A stretch of 64,000 nucleotides of DNA, taken from contig NZ_RJVG01000007.1 of assembly GCF_003752155.1 (NCBI RefSeq), positions 169,180 through 233,179 on the forward strand. Reading direction: 5' to 3'. A program made the translations under genes and the position numbers. Under the pieces are notes generated by a model that saw only the letters and a program-made list of their open reading frames with translations, made no database searches and was not told where the DNA came from. This document shows positions 43,501 to 52,002 of the stretch, piece after piece (the stretch's first letter is position 1; every line of letters starts with the position of its first letter). This DNA comes from Mobilisporobacter senegalensis (lineage in GTDB: Bacteria > Bacillota > Clostridia > Lachnospirales > Lachnospiraceae).

Positions 43501-44181
43501 TTGTGTTCCATCCACTAAAAAACTAACTCCATTAATTGTTCCTGCAGGTGTAGCTCCTGTTCCCTCGTTTTTAATTGTAGCACTAAAGGTTACTGGATTT
43601 CCTGCCTCAGGATTTGCCGGGCTCCAGGATATATCTGCTACTATAAGGTCTGGAATTCCTTGGGGGTCTGATTTACCATAAACTTCAAATTCTGCAACTT
43701 GTCCACCAGTAGCCTGACTATTGGCTGTAAAGTTCAGCCTTATATATCTTGCATTTCCTTCTGTAAAATTAATGGTAACCGTGTTACCGCTGGAAGGACT
43801 AAAAGTATATGTATCTGATGTTGCACAAGTTGAATAATTAACATTATCTGTACTTGATAATACTGATAAAGTCTGGGTTCTTGTTTCCCAGGATCTATTC
43901 AGTTTCAATACAACTTTATTAATCGATTGTGTACTTCCAAGGTCAGTGGTAAGAGTATTAGGATATGCGTTTGCCCCACCTTCCCAATATGTATTTATAT
44001 TACCATCATTGGCATTTGTTGCTGCATAAACCTGGGTATGATTATTTGCTGTGATAGTTTTTCCTAATGCCAGATTAGAAGATTCTGCTGCATAGACAGT
44101 TGGCATAGATGCAAAAATTTGAGTAGCAATTAAGACTAATCCTAACAAAACATGTGAAAACCTTTTGAAACCATCTTTCAT
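40555..44181 (-). CDS. secreted multidomain GH87-like alpha-1,3-glucanase
   Basis: A 1208-residue secreted enzyme. Signal peptide 1-31 (cleavage VYA-AES); an F5/8 type C (discoidin) carbohydrate-binding domain at about 34-169; four CARDB beta-sandwich repeats at 177-292, 303-418, 425-531 and 538-645; a CBM6/35-like domain at about 653-808 (YARYESEDASIGGGA start); and a right-handed beta-helix at about 820-1208. In the helix, ADGVN (D982) and GDDG (D1005, D1006) match the spacing of catalytic aspartates in GH87 alpha-1,3-glucanases (mycodextranase/mutanase). CARDB 1 and 2 are near duplicates. Target would be fungal or bacterial alpha-1,3-glucan. Start follows TTGGAGGTG. No anchor or dockerin is visible, so it is probably free. 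Confidence 0.82.
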   Translation of the reverse strand: MKDGFKRFSHVLLGLVLIATQIFASMPTVYAAESSNLALGKTITANNHTQVYAATNANDGNINTYWEGGANAYPNTLTTDLGSTQSINKVVLKLNRSWETRTQTLSVLSSTDNVNYSTCATSDTYTFSPSSGNTVTINFTEGNARYIRLNFTANSQATGGQVAEFEVYGKSDPQGIPDLIVADISWSPANPEAGNPVTFSATIKNEGTGATPAGTINGVSFLVDGTQVSWSDNNTGSIAPGSSVTVTANGGPGGSAWTGISGNHTVIAWVDDVNRISETNENNNQTSKVINIGGNNENPNGAIDLAITDITSTPASPLTGNNVIFSAVVKNQGDKATPAGTIIGVSFSVDGKQVSWSDNTTSSLPAGAAVTVTANGGPNGTAHWTAATGNHTILAWVDDVNRISESNENNNQYTENLAVTTAPMPDLVVTNVTYSPAAIISGDKVDFTATIKNQGTLPGAPGVVAFAVDGTVVSTTSNNTIPLAVGATTTVTGSWTATTVGSHSITVTVDNANTTNEGNETNNTTSLSLSVTPKDGVDFIVKDITWSPAYVVAGNSVTFSATIQNQGTKAGVPGVVAFQIDGSQVAASADSNSTVQPGSTFMVNSTRTWNAVSGAHTVKAIVDYNNKTAETDETNNSLERNLSVSSGNRGATMPYARYESEDASIGGGAILREAPDFNYALTASEASNQKYVALPANGSYVEWTIDKGGAGVNMRFTMPDSSDGMGRNGSLDCYVNGTKVSTISLSSYWSWQYFTGDQPQDAPNGGQAAFRFDEVHWKLNTPLKAGDRLRIQKTNGDSLEYGVDFVEVEPVPSAISQPANSLSVTSYGATPDDNTDDLNAFSACVNAAASSGKTVYIPAGKFNLGGMWTINANNIIITGAGMWYTNLQFTSPNAASGGISFRITGTVDFSNVYINSMLRSRHGQQAIYKCFMDNFGTNSKIHDFWEEHFECGFWVGDYAHTPAIPADNLLIENGRIRNNLADGVNFCQGTKNSTVRNCSVRNNGDDGLAMWPDSTMGAPMEVNNSFMYNTIENNWRAAAIAIFGGSGHKAQYNYIKDCFMGSGIRLNTVFPGYHFENNAGILFSDTTIINSGTSKDCYNGERGAIDLEASNTSIRNITFENIDIIDSQRDAIQFGYGGGFSNILFKNININGTGKDAITTSRFSQPHLGEAIYTYTSNGSATFINLTTSNIEAPEKYLIMNGFNIMFQ

Positions 44182-44277
44182 AAATTACACCTCCAATATT
44201 ATTTACTGATTCATAAGTTGCAAAAATACTAATCCTGATAAACCCTATAATATGTTTTAGAAATCACCTCCCATGTA

Positions 44278-44291
44278 GTTTAACGTTAAAC
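44278..44291. promoter_or_regulatory. LacI-type palindrome upstream of the glucanase gene
   Basis: GTTTAACGTTAAAC is a perfect 14-bp palindrome with a central CG, as in LacI-family operators, about 100 bases upstream of the GH87-like start. The 449-base gap 44182-44630 otherwise holds two AGGAGG-like runs without ORFs (44268 and 44305 region) and the sstT leader. Confidence 0.55.
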
Positions 44292-44550
44292 TTATTAGAA
44301 ACCTCCTTATCTTTTATATAGTTTATACTACAATTAATTCTGGCATTTCACCTGATAATAAATTAATTGTAATATAGGTGATAAAAACAAACAATATTTT
44401 CTGTACATTTCCCCCTCTAAATTGCTTATTTGGACATGTATAGATATTTATTTTATTTGAAATACTAAAGGATATCTTAATTTTTGAAAGAAATGATTTC
44501 ACTTGACTGGGAGAAAAAGAGTGAAAGAAAAATGTAAGAAAGGATTATAT

Positions 44551-44618
44551 GCAAACACATATCCTTCATCCCTTGTGTTTGCGTCTCAAATGAAAATGCA
44601 AGTATTTTTCCTTGAGAC
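44551..44618 (+). promoter_or_regulatory. two-hairpin leader of sstT
   Basis: GCAAACACA/TGTGTTTGC (44551-44559 and 44574-44582) and GTCTCAA/TTGAGAC (44583-44589 and 44612-44618) form two adjacent stems ending 12 bases before the start codon, in a leader without a clear Shine-Dalgarno sequence. I cannot assign it to a riboswitch class. Confidence 0.45.
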
Positions 44619-44630
44619 TGGTATCAAATT

Positions 44631-45854
44631 ATGAGCAATTTGTTAAAAACCTGGAAAAGAATAAGCTTAGTACAACAGATTATTATTGGATTAATTATTG
44701 GGATAGTGCTGGCAATCACCCTGCCTGATGTAGCAAGACCCATCACTATACTAGGAACTTTATTTGTCAGTGCACTAAAGGCAATTGCTCCCATCCTTGT
44801 CTTTTTTCTCGTTATGTCTGCCATATCCCAACATAAGCATGGCCAGCATACAAATATGAAATCGATTATAATACTTTATCTTTTAGGAACCTTTTTTGCA
44901 GGGTTTGTTGCAGTTGTAGCGAGTTTTATCTTTCCTGTCAGTTTAACACTTTCTGCCAGTGCTGAAGGTGTTTCACCTCCTGGTGGTATTACAGAAGTTT
45001 TAGCATCATTATTATTAAATATCGTGGATAATCCAATCAAGGCTCTATTTAATGCTAACTACATTGGTATTTTATCATGGTCAATACTTCTTGGTGCTGC
45101 CTTAAAATCTGCACCAGAATCTACAAAAAAAATGATATCTGATTTTTCTGATGCAACTTCAACAATCGTTCGGTGGGTAATTAGTCTGGCTCCTTTAGGG
45201 ATCATGGGTCTTGTATTTGAATCTATTGCGACTAATGGACTCGAATCCCTGCTAAGTTATGGAAAATTATTGATATTATTAATCGGCTGTATGCTTTTTG
45301 TGGCTTTAGCTGTAAATCCAATTATTGTTTATCTTTATATACGTAAAAATCCATATCCCCTTGTATTAAAATGCTTGAAAGACAGCGGCATCACTGCATT
45401 CTTTACTCGTAGTTCAGCAGCAAATATTCCTGTTAATATGAGTCTATGTGAAAGACTTGGCTTAGACAAAGATACTTATTCTGTCTCAATTCCTTTAGGA
45501 GCAACTGTGAATATGGCGGGGGCAGCAGTCACTATATCTGTCTTAACACTTGCGGCAGTAAATACCCTTGAGATTCAAGTAGATATTGCCACTGCCTTGA
45601 TTCTCAGTGTACTTTCAGCTATTAGTGCAGCCGGTGCCTCTGGTGTTGCTGGAGGTTCTCTATTATTGATACCCCTTGCTTGCAGTTTATTTGGAATTCC
45701 AAATGAAATTGCAATAAAAGTTGTTGGTGTAGGATTCATTATAGGCGTATTACAAGATTCCTTTGAAACTGCCTTAAATTCCTCTTCTGATGTTCTATTT
45801 ACGGCTACTGCAGAATTCTCTGAATGGCGTAAAGAAGGTCGAAAAATTCCTTAA
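44631..45854 (+). CDS. sstT: serine/threonine:sodium symporter SstT
   Basis: A 407-residue dicarboxylate/amino acid:cation symporter close to Sst[29 protein letters not shown] and [22 protein letters not shown] are nearly as in the E. coli protein, and the NMAGAA / [12 protein letters not shown] motifs form the substrate and sodium sites. Eight helices plus two re-entrant loops expected. It imports serine and threonine with Na+. Its stop codon lies in the loop of its own terminator. The structured leader without a clear ribosome binding site hints at translational control. Confidence 0.93.
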   Translation: MSNLLKTWKRISLVQQIIIGLIIGIVLAITLPDVARPITILGTLFVSALKAIAPILVFFLVMSAISQHKHGQHTNMKSIIILYLLGTFFAGFVAVVASFIFPVSLTLSASAEGVSPPGGITEVLASLLLNIVDNPIKALFNANYIGILSWSILLGAALKSAPESTKKMISDFSDATSTIVRWVISLAPLGIMGLVFESIATNGLESLLSYGKLLILLIGCMLFVALAVNPIIVYLYIRKNPYPLVLKCLKDSGITAFFTRSSAANIPVNMSLCERLGLDKDTYSVSIPLGATVNMAGAAVTISVLTLAAVNTLEIQVDIATALILSVLSAISAAGASGVAGGSLLLIPLACSLFGIPNEIAIKVVGVGFIIGVLQDSFETALNSSSDVLFTATAEFSEWRKEGRKIP

Positions 45855-45873
45855 GAATTTTTCGACCTTCTTT
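45831..45873. terminator. perfect 19-bp bidirectional terminator overlapping the sstT 3' end
   Basis: AAAGAAGGTCGAAAAATTC (45831-45849) pairs with GAATTTTTCGACCTTCTTT (45855-45873). The 5' arm encodes the last residues (KEGRKIP) of SstT, and the loop contains its stop codon. Confidence 0.92.
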
Positions 45874-45875
45874 AT

Positions 45876-47366
45876 CTATTCTATTCTGGATTTTATAACT
45901 TCATTCATAGAAATCCTGTTTACTTTTCTTTTACTAATAGCTTTTGAAATCTCATATGTTAAATAGATAATTGCAAAACCAATTATTAAGTAAATGAAAT
46001 CAATCTTTATTGGCAGTGAAATACTCATCTCCTTTGTCAGAGACTGAAACATAGCTTCAAGTGAACTCATAAGTAACGGTATTCCTAAAAGGTATCCTAT
46101 AATAACCAATACCGTAGAACTGTTTAAAACCATGGAATATACTTCTTTCTTCCGATATCCCAGAATTTTCATAAGAGATATATTCTCTTTATTCTCTTCT
46201 ATTATCATGGAAGTTACAACATATATGACAATTAACCCAATAATAAATGAAAGAAATGCCATGGTACCTACTGTTACCTTAATAGGCTGCGTCATTGAAG
46301 TGAATGCATTCTTAATATCCTCCACTGTAAGTGAAGCTAATAATTGTTCTTCTGGAATGTTCAACTCTTTAGAACTCCATAATCCAAAATAGCATCCCTC
46401 CGGATAATTTAGCATATTATTAAATTGATCCAATGACATATAAATGTAATTTCCAACATAGGATTCTGCGATACTATCAATCGTCACACTATATTCCTGC
46501 ATATCAACCCTATTCACAATCTGAATGGTATCCTTCGGTTTTGCTTTCAGCTTATCCGCTAATGGTCTTGTTAGTATAACCTGATCTGTACTTAAATTAT
46601 TTCCTGATTGATCTTTAAAAGTAATATATCTTGAGTCTGTACTTACTCCATAAGCTCCCACATTTATCTCTTTATTTGACTTTAAGGTAAAAATAGCTTC
46701 CGAAAAAGCCTCTCCCTGTTCAGGTGTTCCTTGCTGTAGTGAATTAAATACATATTGATACTTATATTTAAAAGCCTCTTCAAAACCTTCTGCCATCAAA
46801 TAATCTAATGAACTCTTTGATACAAATCCTATGAGCAGTAACATAGTAGCTAAAGCCACACCTAGTATTAAAAATCCACTTCTTGGTATACTTCTAAGCT
46901 GTTCCCTTATCTTAAACTTTGTTTTAAATTTAAACCTATCCAGCTTCAAATTCTTCTCAAGGAATCCAACTTTACTACTTTCTTTTCCATTTCTCATAAG
47001 TTCTAGCGGAGAACTTTTCAGTGCTTTTCTAACTACTAAATATCCAGCTGTAATCAGAAACACTATAGGGAGCAAAATACTTAAAATAATATATTTTCCT
47101 TCCAATATAATATTACCTACTGGCATATTAAAATAAGAAATCATGACCTGAATCATAGGTTTTAATGTAAACAGTCCGGATATAGTTCCTAGAATTCCAC
47201 CTGCTACAGCTATGGTAAGCGGATATCTTAAATAATGATTTTGAATTTGCTTTTTATTATAGCCCAAAGCATATAAGGTTCCAATAATTACAGACTCTCT
47301 CTTTATCATCCGCCATATCACGATACCGGTCAGTATGCAAGTTAATAGAAGTATTGCAAGGGGCAT
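45876..47366 (-). CDS. FtsX-like ABC permease, C-terminal part after an in-frame TAG
   Basis: 496 residues from ATG 47364-47366, carrying the second membrane half and two FtsX modules (TM segments near the N-terminus, about 50-75, 95-110, 160-180, and a C-terminal FtsX set around 365-480). The upstream frame is interrupted by one TAG at 47379-47381 in the same frame, only four codons before this ATG. Full-length protein would be about 748 residues, a normal MacB-like exporter permease. It forms an operon with an ATPase and a TetR gene. Whether the TAG is a mutation, a sequencing error or read-through cannot be told here. Confidence 0.72.
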   Translation of the reverse strand: MPLAILLLTCILTGIVIWRMIKRESVIIGTLYALGYNKKQIQNHYLRYPLTIAVAGGILGTISGLFTLKPMIQVMISYFNMPVGNIILEGKYIILSILLPIVFLITAGYLVVRKALKSSPLELMRNGKESSKVGFLEKNLKLDRFKFKTKFKIREQLRSIPRSGFLILGVALATMLLLIGFVSKSSLDYLMAEGFEEAFKYKYQYVFNSLQQGTPEQGEAFSEAIFTLKSNKEINVGAYGVSTDSRYITFKDQSGNNLSTDQVILTRPLADKLKAKPKDTIQIVNRVDMQEYSVTIDSIAESYVGNYIYMSLDQFNNMLNYPEGCYFGLWSSKELNIPEEQLLASLTVEDIKNAFTSMTQPIKVTVGTMAFLSFIIGLIVIYVVTSMIIEENKENISLMKILGYRKKEVYSMVLNSSTVLVIIGYLLGIPLLMSSLEAMFQSLTKEMSISLPIKIDFIYLIIGFAIIYLTYEISKAISKRKVNRISMNEVIKSRIE

Positions 47367-47378
47367 AATGGAACTGAC

Positions 47379-48119
47379 CTAATTAATACCTTTTAGCTTT
47401 GTATCTACCATGGTGATCCTCATATTGGCAGAGGAATTCATCCAGTTTAAAATAGTAATATTATCGCTATGTAAGAGATCTTTAAATTTAGAAATCTTAC
47501 TTGATAAATCCTCACTGGTCTGATTAAACTTGACTTGATAAAAACTGGCTCCATCATTCAATCCATTAAAATCATCTTTGCTCACTACTGCTATGCCAAA
47601 ATTATGGGAATCTACCAATAAATCTCCTTCTGATTTAAGAGGATATATATAGTTTGGAAGTGACATAAAACCATAAATAGTAAACGGCTTACCGTTAATA
47701 TTTATGGTATCACCTATCTTTAGGTTATTTGCTTTGCCATAGGCAGGATCAATGAGAATATTATTACTGCTTAAAGGTTTGCCTGTGGTAATTGCAGGAA
47801 TATTGACTTTTGTATTTTCACTAAAAATTCTTAAAACTTTATCCTCTGAAACTGAATAATCAAAGGACTTCCCTTCTTCTATTATCATATTGAATTTTGT
47901 TTCAAGGTCTGATATGTTACTTAATTTCTTGTCAGTGATTAAGTTCGCATCTTCCTGAATATATTTATCTCCAAAAGAGTTCTTTATATTTTCCAGGTTA
48001 TAGGAAAGCAGATTAAACATGGTAAAGAAAAGACAGCTAATCACAATAAGAGCAAACGCGCCAAAATATTGGGACTTATTTTCTAACATAGACCTTTTAA
48101 TCTTTTTATGGATAATCAT
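47379..48119 (-). CDS. FtsX-like ABC permease, N-terminal part ending at an in-frame TAG
   Basis: 246 residues with the first transmembrane helix (about 17-38) and the large extracytoplasmic MacB-like domain. It ends KLKGIN, then TAG, then VSSIMPLAILLL continues in the same frame. A CAG (Gln) to TAG change would explain it. ATG 48119 overlaps the preceding stop (TAATG) and has AAGGATTGAG upstream inside the duplicated 32-mer, so I use it and not the GTG at 48125. Confidence 0.72.
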   Translation of the reverse strand: MIIHKKIKRSMLENKSQYFGAFALIVISCLFFTMFNLLSYNLENIKNSFGDKYIQEDANLITDKKLSNISDLETKFNMIIEEGKSFDYSVSEDKVLRIFSENTKVNIPAITTGKPLSSNNILIDPAYGKANNLKIGDTININGKPFTIYGFMSLPNYIYPLKSEGDLLVDSHNFGIAVVSKDDFNGLNDGASFYQVKFNQTSEDLSSKISKFKDLLHSDNITILNWMNSSANMRITMVDTKLKGIN

Positions 48120-48120
48120 T

Positions 48121-48184
48121 ACCACTCAATCCTTTCTGCAGGTATAATCATTACCACTCAATCCTTTCTGCAGGTATAATCGTT
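48121..48184. repeat. 32-bp tandem duplication at the ABC ATPase/permease junction
   Basis: Copies 48121-48152 and 48153-48184 differ at one base. The unit contains the last codons of the ATPase, its stop, and the ribosome binding site of the permease. The duplication creates a 10-codon ORF ([10 protein letters not shown]) between the two genes. Confidence 0.9.
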
Positions 48185-48849
48185 TCATTCATTATTCTTT
48201 CTACGATCTCACCACTTCGTACCCGGTATACCTGACCAGCCATTCCGCTGATTGCTGAGTTATGTGTGATCATTAAAATCGTAGTTCCAAATCTTTTGTT
48301 AATATTCTGAAGAAGTTTTAATATTTCTCTGGAGGATGCAAAATCAAGTGCACCTGTTGGTTCATCACATAATAACAGCCTTGGATTTTTTACTACTGCT
48401 CTTGCAATGGAGACTCTTTGCTGTTCTCCACCGCTTAACTCTTTCGGAAAACGGTTCTTTTTATCCAGTAAGCCCACTGCCTCTAAAACCTCATCAATAG
48501 AGAATGGTGATTTGCTTATATTTGCCACCACTTCAATATTTTCTCCAACAGTAAGATTAGGAATAAGATTATAAAATTGAAAGATAAATCCAATAAAATC
48601 CCTTCGATAATCTGTAAGTTCATCATCCGTTAATTTTGTAACTTTTATATTATCTACAATTACCGTACCAGAATCACTTCGATCAATTCCACCAATAATA
48701 TTAAGTAACGTAGATTTTCCAGAACCAGATGGACCCAGAATCACTCCTATTTCCCCCTTGTGAAGTTCCATAGCCACTCCTTTTAAAACCGTTGTTGTTA
48801 CTTCACCTGTTTTATAACTTTTCGTCAGGTTTTCTACTTTAATAAACAT
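48151..48849 (-). CDS. ABC transporter ATP-binding protein (MacB/LolD-like)
   Basis: A 232-residue ATPase: Walker [10 protein letters not shown] near 39, Q-loop [14 protein letters not shown], signature [10 protein letters not shown] near 140 and Walker [13 protein letters not shown]. It energises the FtsX-like permease encoded just downstream and starts directly after the TetR stop (TAA-ATG). Such exporters extrude peptides, drugs or lipids. Confidence 0.92.
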   Translation of the reverse strand: MFIKVENLTKSYKTGEVTTTVLKGVAMELHKGEIGVILGPSGSGKSTLLNIIGGIDRSDSGTVIVDNIKVTKLTDDELTDYRRDFIGFIFQFYNLIPNLTVGENIEVVANISKSPFSIDEVLEAVGLLDKKNRFPKELSGGEQQRVSIARAVVKNPRLLLCDEPTGALDFASSREILKLLQNINKRFGTTILMITHNSAISGMAGQVYRVRSGEIVERIMNETIIPAERIEW

Positions 48850-49494
48850 TTATTTTCCTCCCATGCCATGCTTTAAAAGTTCGATTAAAGCGTTGATTTC
48901 CTTTTCATATTGCTCATAATCCTCATCAATAATGTCTTCACCCTGGTTTCTGGCTTTATTCATCAGATATTCTTTTATCTTAAAAGATACTCCGGTAATA
49001 AACAGTATAAGAAGGTGATCGTCTATGTCTTTTCTGACAGAACCATTCTCTTTTCCAACGTTAATTATATTTAAAAGATATTCTTCAGAAATATTTGTAA
49101 TATAAGACATGGATTCATTCGTTAAGTTATCATATTTCCCAAGAAAAACGTCCTGAATAAAAATAGTGATTTCTCGTTCTTCTCTTATCTGTTCCATAGA
49201 ATTTTTTGATGTATGATAAAAGAAATCAAAAATATCCATCTCTTTATCATGCAGCACCAGGTTCTTCCCAAATTTGTTAAGCAATAGATCTATGGACCAT
49301 TTTACTGAATATAGAAATAGTTCTTTCTTATTCTCAAAATACTGATAGATGCTCCCCTTTGCAATACCTGCAATGTTAGCAATATTCCCAACATTGGCTT
49401 TTTCGAAACCATTTTTTATAAACTCATTAATGGCAGAGCGCATTACTTTTTCTTGTTTTTCTATTGGTAAATTAATAAATGTATCTTTAGGCAT
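48850..49494 (-). CDS. TetR family regulator of the ABC exporter
   Basis: A 214-residue TetR with HTH at about 10-55 (AINEFIKNGFEKANVGNIANIAGIAKGSIYQYFENKKE) and a long helical C-terminal domain. First gene of the operon tetR-ATPase-permease; the ATPase start follows its stop without a gap. The palindrome at 49526-49541 and second dyad to 49558 lie in its promoter, so it probably represses the operon until an exporter substrate binds. Confidence 0.9.
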   Translation of the reverse strand: MPKDTFINLPIEKQEKVMRSAINEFIKNGFEKANVGNIANIAGIAKGSIYQYFENKKELFLYSVKWSIDLLLNKFGKNLVLHDKEMDIFDFFYHTSKNSMEQIREEREITIFIQDVFLGKYDNLTNESMSYITNISEEYLLNIINVGKENGSVRKDIDDHLLILFITGVSFKIKEYLMNKARNQGEDIIDEDYEQYEKEINALIELLKHGMGGK

Positions 49495-49525
49495 GTTCTC
49501 TTGTCTCCTCCTAATTTATAATGAT

Positions 49526-49558
49526 ATGACTTTAAAGTCATGTGACTATTTGGTCATA
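49526..49558. promoter_or_regulatory. TetR operator region
   Basis: ATGACTTTAAAGTCAT (49526-49541), a perfect 16-bp palindrome, directly followed by TGTGACTATTTGGTCATA (49541-49558), an imperfect dyad with the same TGAC/GTCA halves. Confidence 0.75.
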
Positions 49559-49636
49559 TTATAAGCCTGATAAATTATGTAGTCAATATCTTTTAACAAT
49601 AAAATAAAATTATGTAAAAGAATCTAACGCAAAAAA

Positions 49637-49674
49637 CACCTAAAATCTTAGATTTTACTCTAATATTTTAGGTG
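49637..49674 (-). terminator. intrinsic terminator
   Basis: CACCTAAAATCTTA and TAATATTTTAGGTG pair well; on the minus strand it is followed by TTTTTTGCG. It closes the DUF1905 gene. Confidence 0.85.
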
Positions 49675-49719
49675 CCGTTTATTTTACATTGATAAGTCTC
49701 ACTTATTCACTTTTAATAA

Positions 49720-49995
49720 TTACTTATGGATTTCTCTTTCTTTTAGTGTCACCTTGATTACATCTCCTGGTTGTTTTCCTATCTTCTGTCGAATGTCTTT
49801 TCTGATACCAATAATATGACAAGGTGTTCCCATTCGTACCAGGCTTCCTGTATACGGTTCTCCGTCAAAAGTTGCAGTTACTGGCACTCTTCCTTTTCCA
49901 AACTCTGCTTTTACATCAAATGGTATCTCCACATAAGCCCCGTTGATATCTGGTACTTTCTTAATTTCAGCTTCAAATTCATATAATTTCCCCAT
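49720..49995 (-). CDS. DUF1905 domain protein
   Basis: A 91-residue beta-barrel-like protein: [30 protein letters not shown] and [23 protein letters not shown] are the DUF1905 signatures. No catalytic residue is known for the family. CAGGAGGTATTT precedes the ATG. Between an ABC operon and a signalling protein; no clear partner. In other genomes this domain is often followed by a YdeI/OmpD-like domain, which is missing here. Confidence 0.87.
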   Translation of the reverse strand: MGKLYEFEAEIKKVPDINGAYVEIPFDVKAEFGKGRVPVTATFDGEPYTGSLVRMGTPCHIIGIRKDIRQKIGKQPGDVIKVTLKEREIHK

Positions 49996-50037
49996 AAATA
50001 CCTCCTGCTGTTAAATAGCCGTCCCTATCATTCATCA

Positions 50038-51822
50038 TTATTCCCATTTTTTACCCAATACTTCTTCCACAAATAACTTTGCAATATCAGGATCAAATTG
50101 AGTCCCGGCACATTTTTTTATTTCATCAACCGCTTCATCTTCGCTCATCCCTTTACGATACGGTCTGTCTGATATCATTGCATCATAAGAATCACATAGC
50201 GATATAATTCTTGATATATATGGTATTTCTTCTCCTTTCAACCCTTTGGGATATCCCTTGCCATCCCATCTTTCATGATGTGCTAAAATATATTCTGATA
50301 TCTCCGCATATTCTGGAACAGCATTCAAAATCCGATATCCAATTTCAGGATGACGTTTGATAGTGACCCATTCTTCCTCTGTTAACTTTGTCTTTTTTGT
50401 TATGATTTCTTTATCAATAGCAATTTTCCCGATATCATGCAGTAAACAAGCTGTTCGATATTTTTCTAATTCTTCTTCACTTTGGTTTAAAGCTCTTGCT
50501 ATCTTTACACCACTTTCTCCCGTTCTCTCCGAATGTCCTCCTTCTATAATGGAATTTTCCTTTAATGTGTTCATGATATTATGTACAATATTGCCCCGGA
50601 TATTAGGACTTTCAAAGAATTTATTTTTATACATATAATTTTCTGCTACTTTTATGGTTTCTTGAATATCTTCAGATATATTATTTTTTACAGACCACCC
50701 TAATGACATGGACACATCAATTGGTCCTATTTTTACATTCGAGAATGCCTCTCTTATCCTCTTTACAATCTTAACTACCTCTGATTCATTCGTTTTAGGT
50801 AGTAATATAATAAATTCATCTCCACCATATCGGCATATAATATCATCAACACGGCAAGCAGCTCTTAGCACTTTCGCCACTTCTTCTAACAGATTGTCTC
50901 CTTTATTATGTCCAAATGTATCGTTTGTGGGTTTTAAACCATTGACATCTCCCATGATGACAGCTAAGGGCAGACTTTCTTCCTTGTTAAATTTCAGCAA
51001 ATTCTTTTCTAAATATCTTCGATTTCCTAACCCGGTCAGTGGATCATGAAAACTTAAGTACTCTATTTCATTGATTTGTACCTGAACCTCTGTAATATCA
51101 CGAAAAACTATAACAATACCGTTAATATGATCTTCATTATCATATAGAGGTGAAATACTTACATCAATATATATTTCTTTCCCATTTTTTGATACTAAAA
51201 TATTATCCTTGGCTGCTTCAATATTTTTACTTGTTTTTAGTCCTTCACTTAACAGATCCACTGGTTTCTCTCTGGTATTTTCATCAATGACATGAAAAAC
51301 ATCATTGATAGAACGTCCGATTGCACTTTCCTTGATCCAACCAGTCAGTTCCTTCGCTGCTTCGTTTAAAAAGATTATATTCCCTTTTTTATCTGTACTG
51401 ATAACACCGTCACCAATAGATAATAACATAGTACTTAGCAACTCTTTCTCATGAAGCAGAAGGTTCTTACTTATATTTAATTCTTCATTTTTCTTATTAA
51501 GAGTTTTTCTTAAGCAGTAAAGCACAATTGCTCCTGTGATCATACTTAATCCTCTTAATATCTGATCAATATTCATACCATCTTTGGATATAAAATCAAG
51601 AAAATTAATATAAAGAGTAAAAAATATAGATAAATGAATGGTATATTGATAATACCATAATCCAGTCATAACAACAGGAATATAAAATAAGCATGTATAT
51701 AAAGAATCTGCGTTATAAATATGATTCACATATGCAGATATAATACAGGTTAATAAAGAAAAAATGGTAATTGTTATTAGTTTTTTATTCTTTTTTATAT
51801 ATTTAATTGTTTTCTTATGCAT
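50038..51822 (-). CDS. PAS-GGDEF-HD-GYP signalling protein
   Basis: A 594-residue membrane protein. Four or so hydrophobic helices (15-110), a PAS domain (about 130-245), a GGDEF domain with HDPLTGLGNRRYLEKN and an intact CRYGGDEF active site, and a C-terminal HD-GYP domain with LLHDIGKIAIDKEI and HHERWDGKGYPKGLKGEEIP. It could both make and degrade cyclic-di-GMP, a combination that often works as a switch controlled by the PAS input. No signal peptide. Single gene. Confidence 0.93.
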   Translation of the reverse strand: MHKKTIKYIKKNKKLITITIFSLLTCIISAYVNHIYNADSLYTCLFYIPVVMTGLWYYQYTIHLSIFFTLYINFLDFISKDGMNIDQILRGLSMITGAIVLYCLRKTLNKKNEELNISKNLLLHEKELLSTMLLSIGDGVISTDKKGNIIFLNEAAKELTGWIKESAIGRSINDVFHVIDENTREKPVDLLSEGLKTSKNIEAAKDNILVSKNGKEIYIDVSISPLYDNEDHINGIVIVFRDITEVQVQINEIEYLSFHDPLTGLGNRRYLEKNLLKFNKEESLPLAVIMGDVNGLKPTNDTFGHNKGDNLLEEVAKVLRAACRVDDIICRYGGDEFIILLPKTNESEVVKIVKRIREAFSNVKIGPIDVSMSLGWSVKNNISEDIQETIKVAENYMYKNKFFESPNIRGNIVHNIMNTLKENSIIEGGHSERTGESGVKIARALNQSEEELEKYRTACLLHDIGKIAIDKEIITKKTKLTEEEWVTIKRHPEIGYRILNAVPEYAEISEYILAHHERWDGKGYPKGLKGEEIPYISRIISLCDSYDAMISDRPYRKGMSEDEAVDEIKKCAGTQFDPDIAKLFVEEVLGKKWE

Positions 51823-52002
51823 CCATTTGACCTCATGAAAATGTTACCATTTTCCTAAAATTGTGCCAATTATAACTATTATTCTTTTATGAAAAGATAA
51901 CAGTTATAATAACATGGAAAAGGTTACTGGTCAATGATTGTTTAGCCCATTATTTATTAAATTTTTATAATCTAAAGATGTATATTGACCTTTGGCAAAA
52001 TA

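Noticed and set aside
42563..43681. Two valine/proline-rich plus-strand frames inside the GH87-like gene
   Set aside because: Mirror images of the CARDB repeats.
44551..44618. Riboswitch or T-box before sstT
   Set aside because: Two clear stems but no conserved core of a class I know; recorded only as a structured leader.
47364..47381. Pyrrolysine or other recoding at the TAG in the ABC permease
   Set aside because: No pyl genes or recoding signal are visible; a simple nonsense change is more likely.
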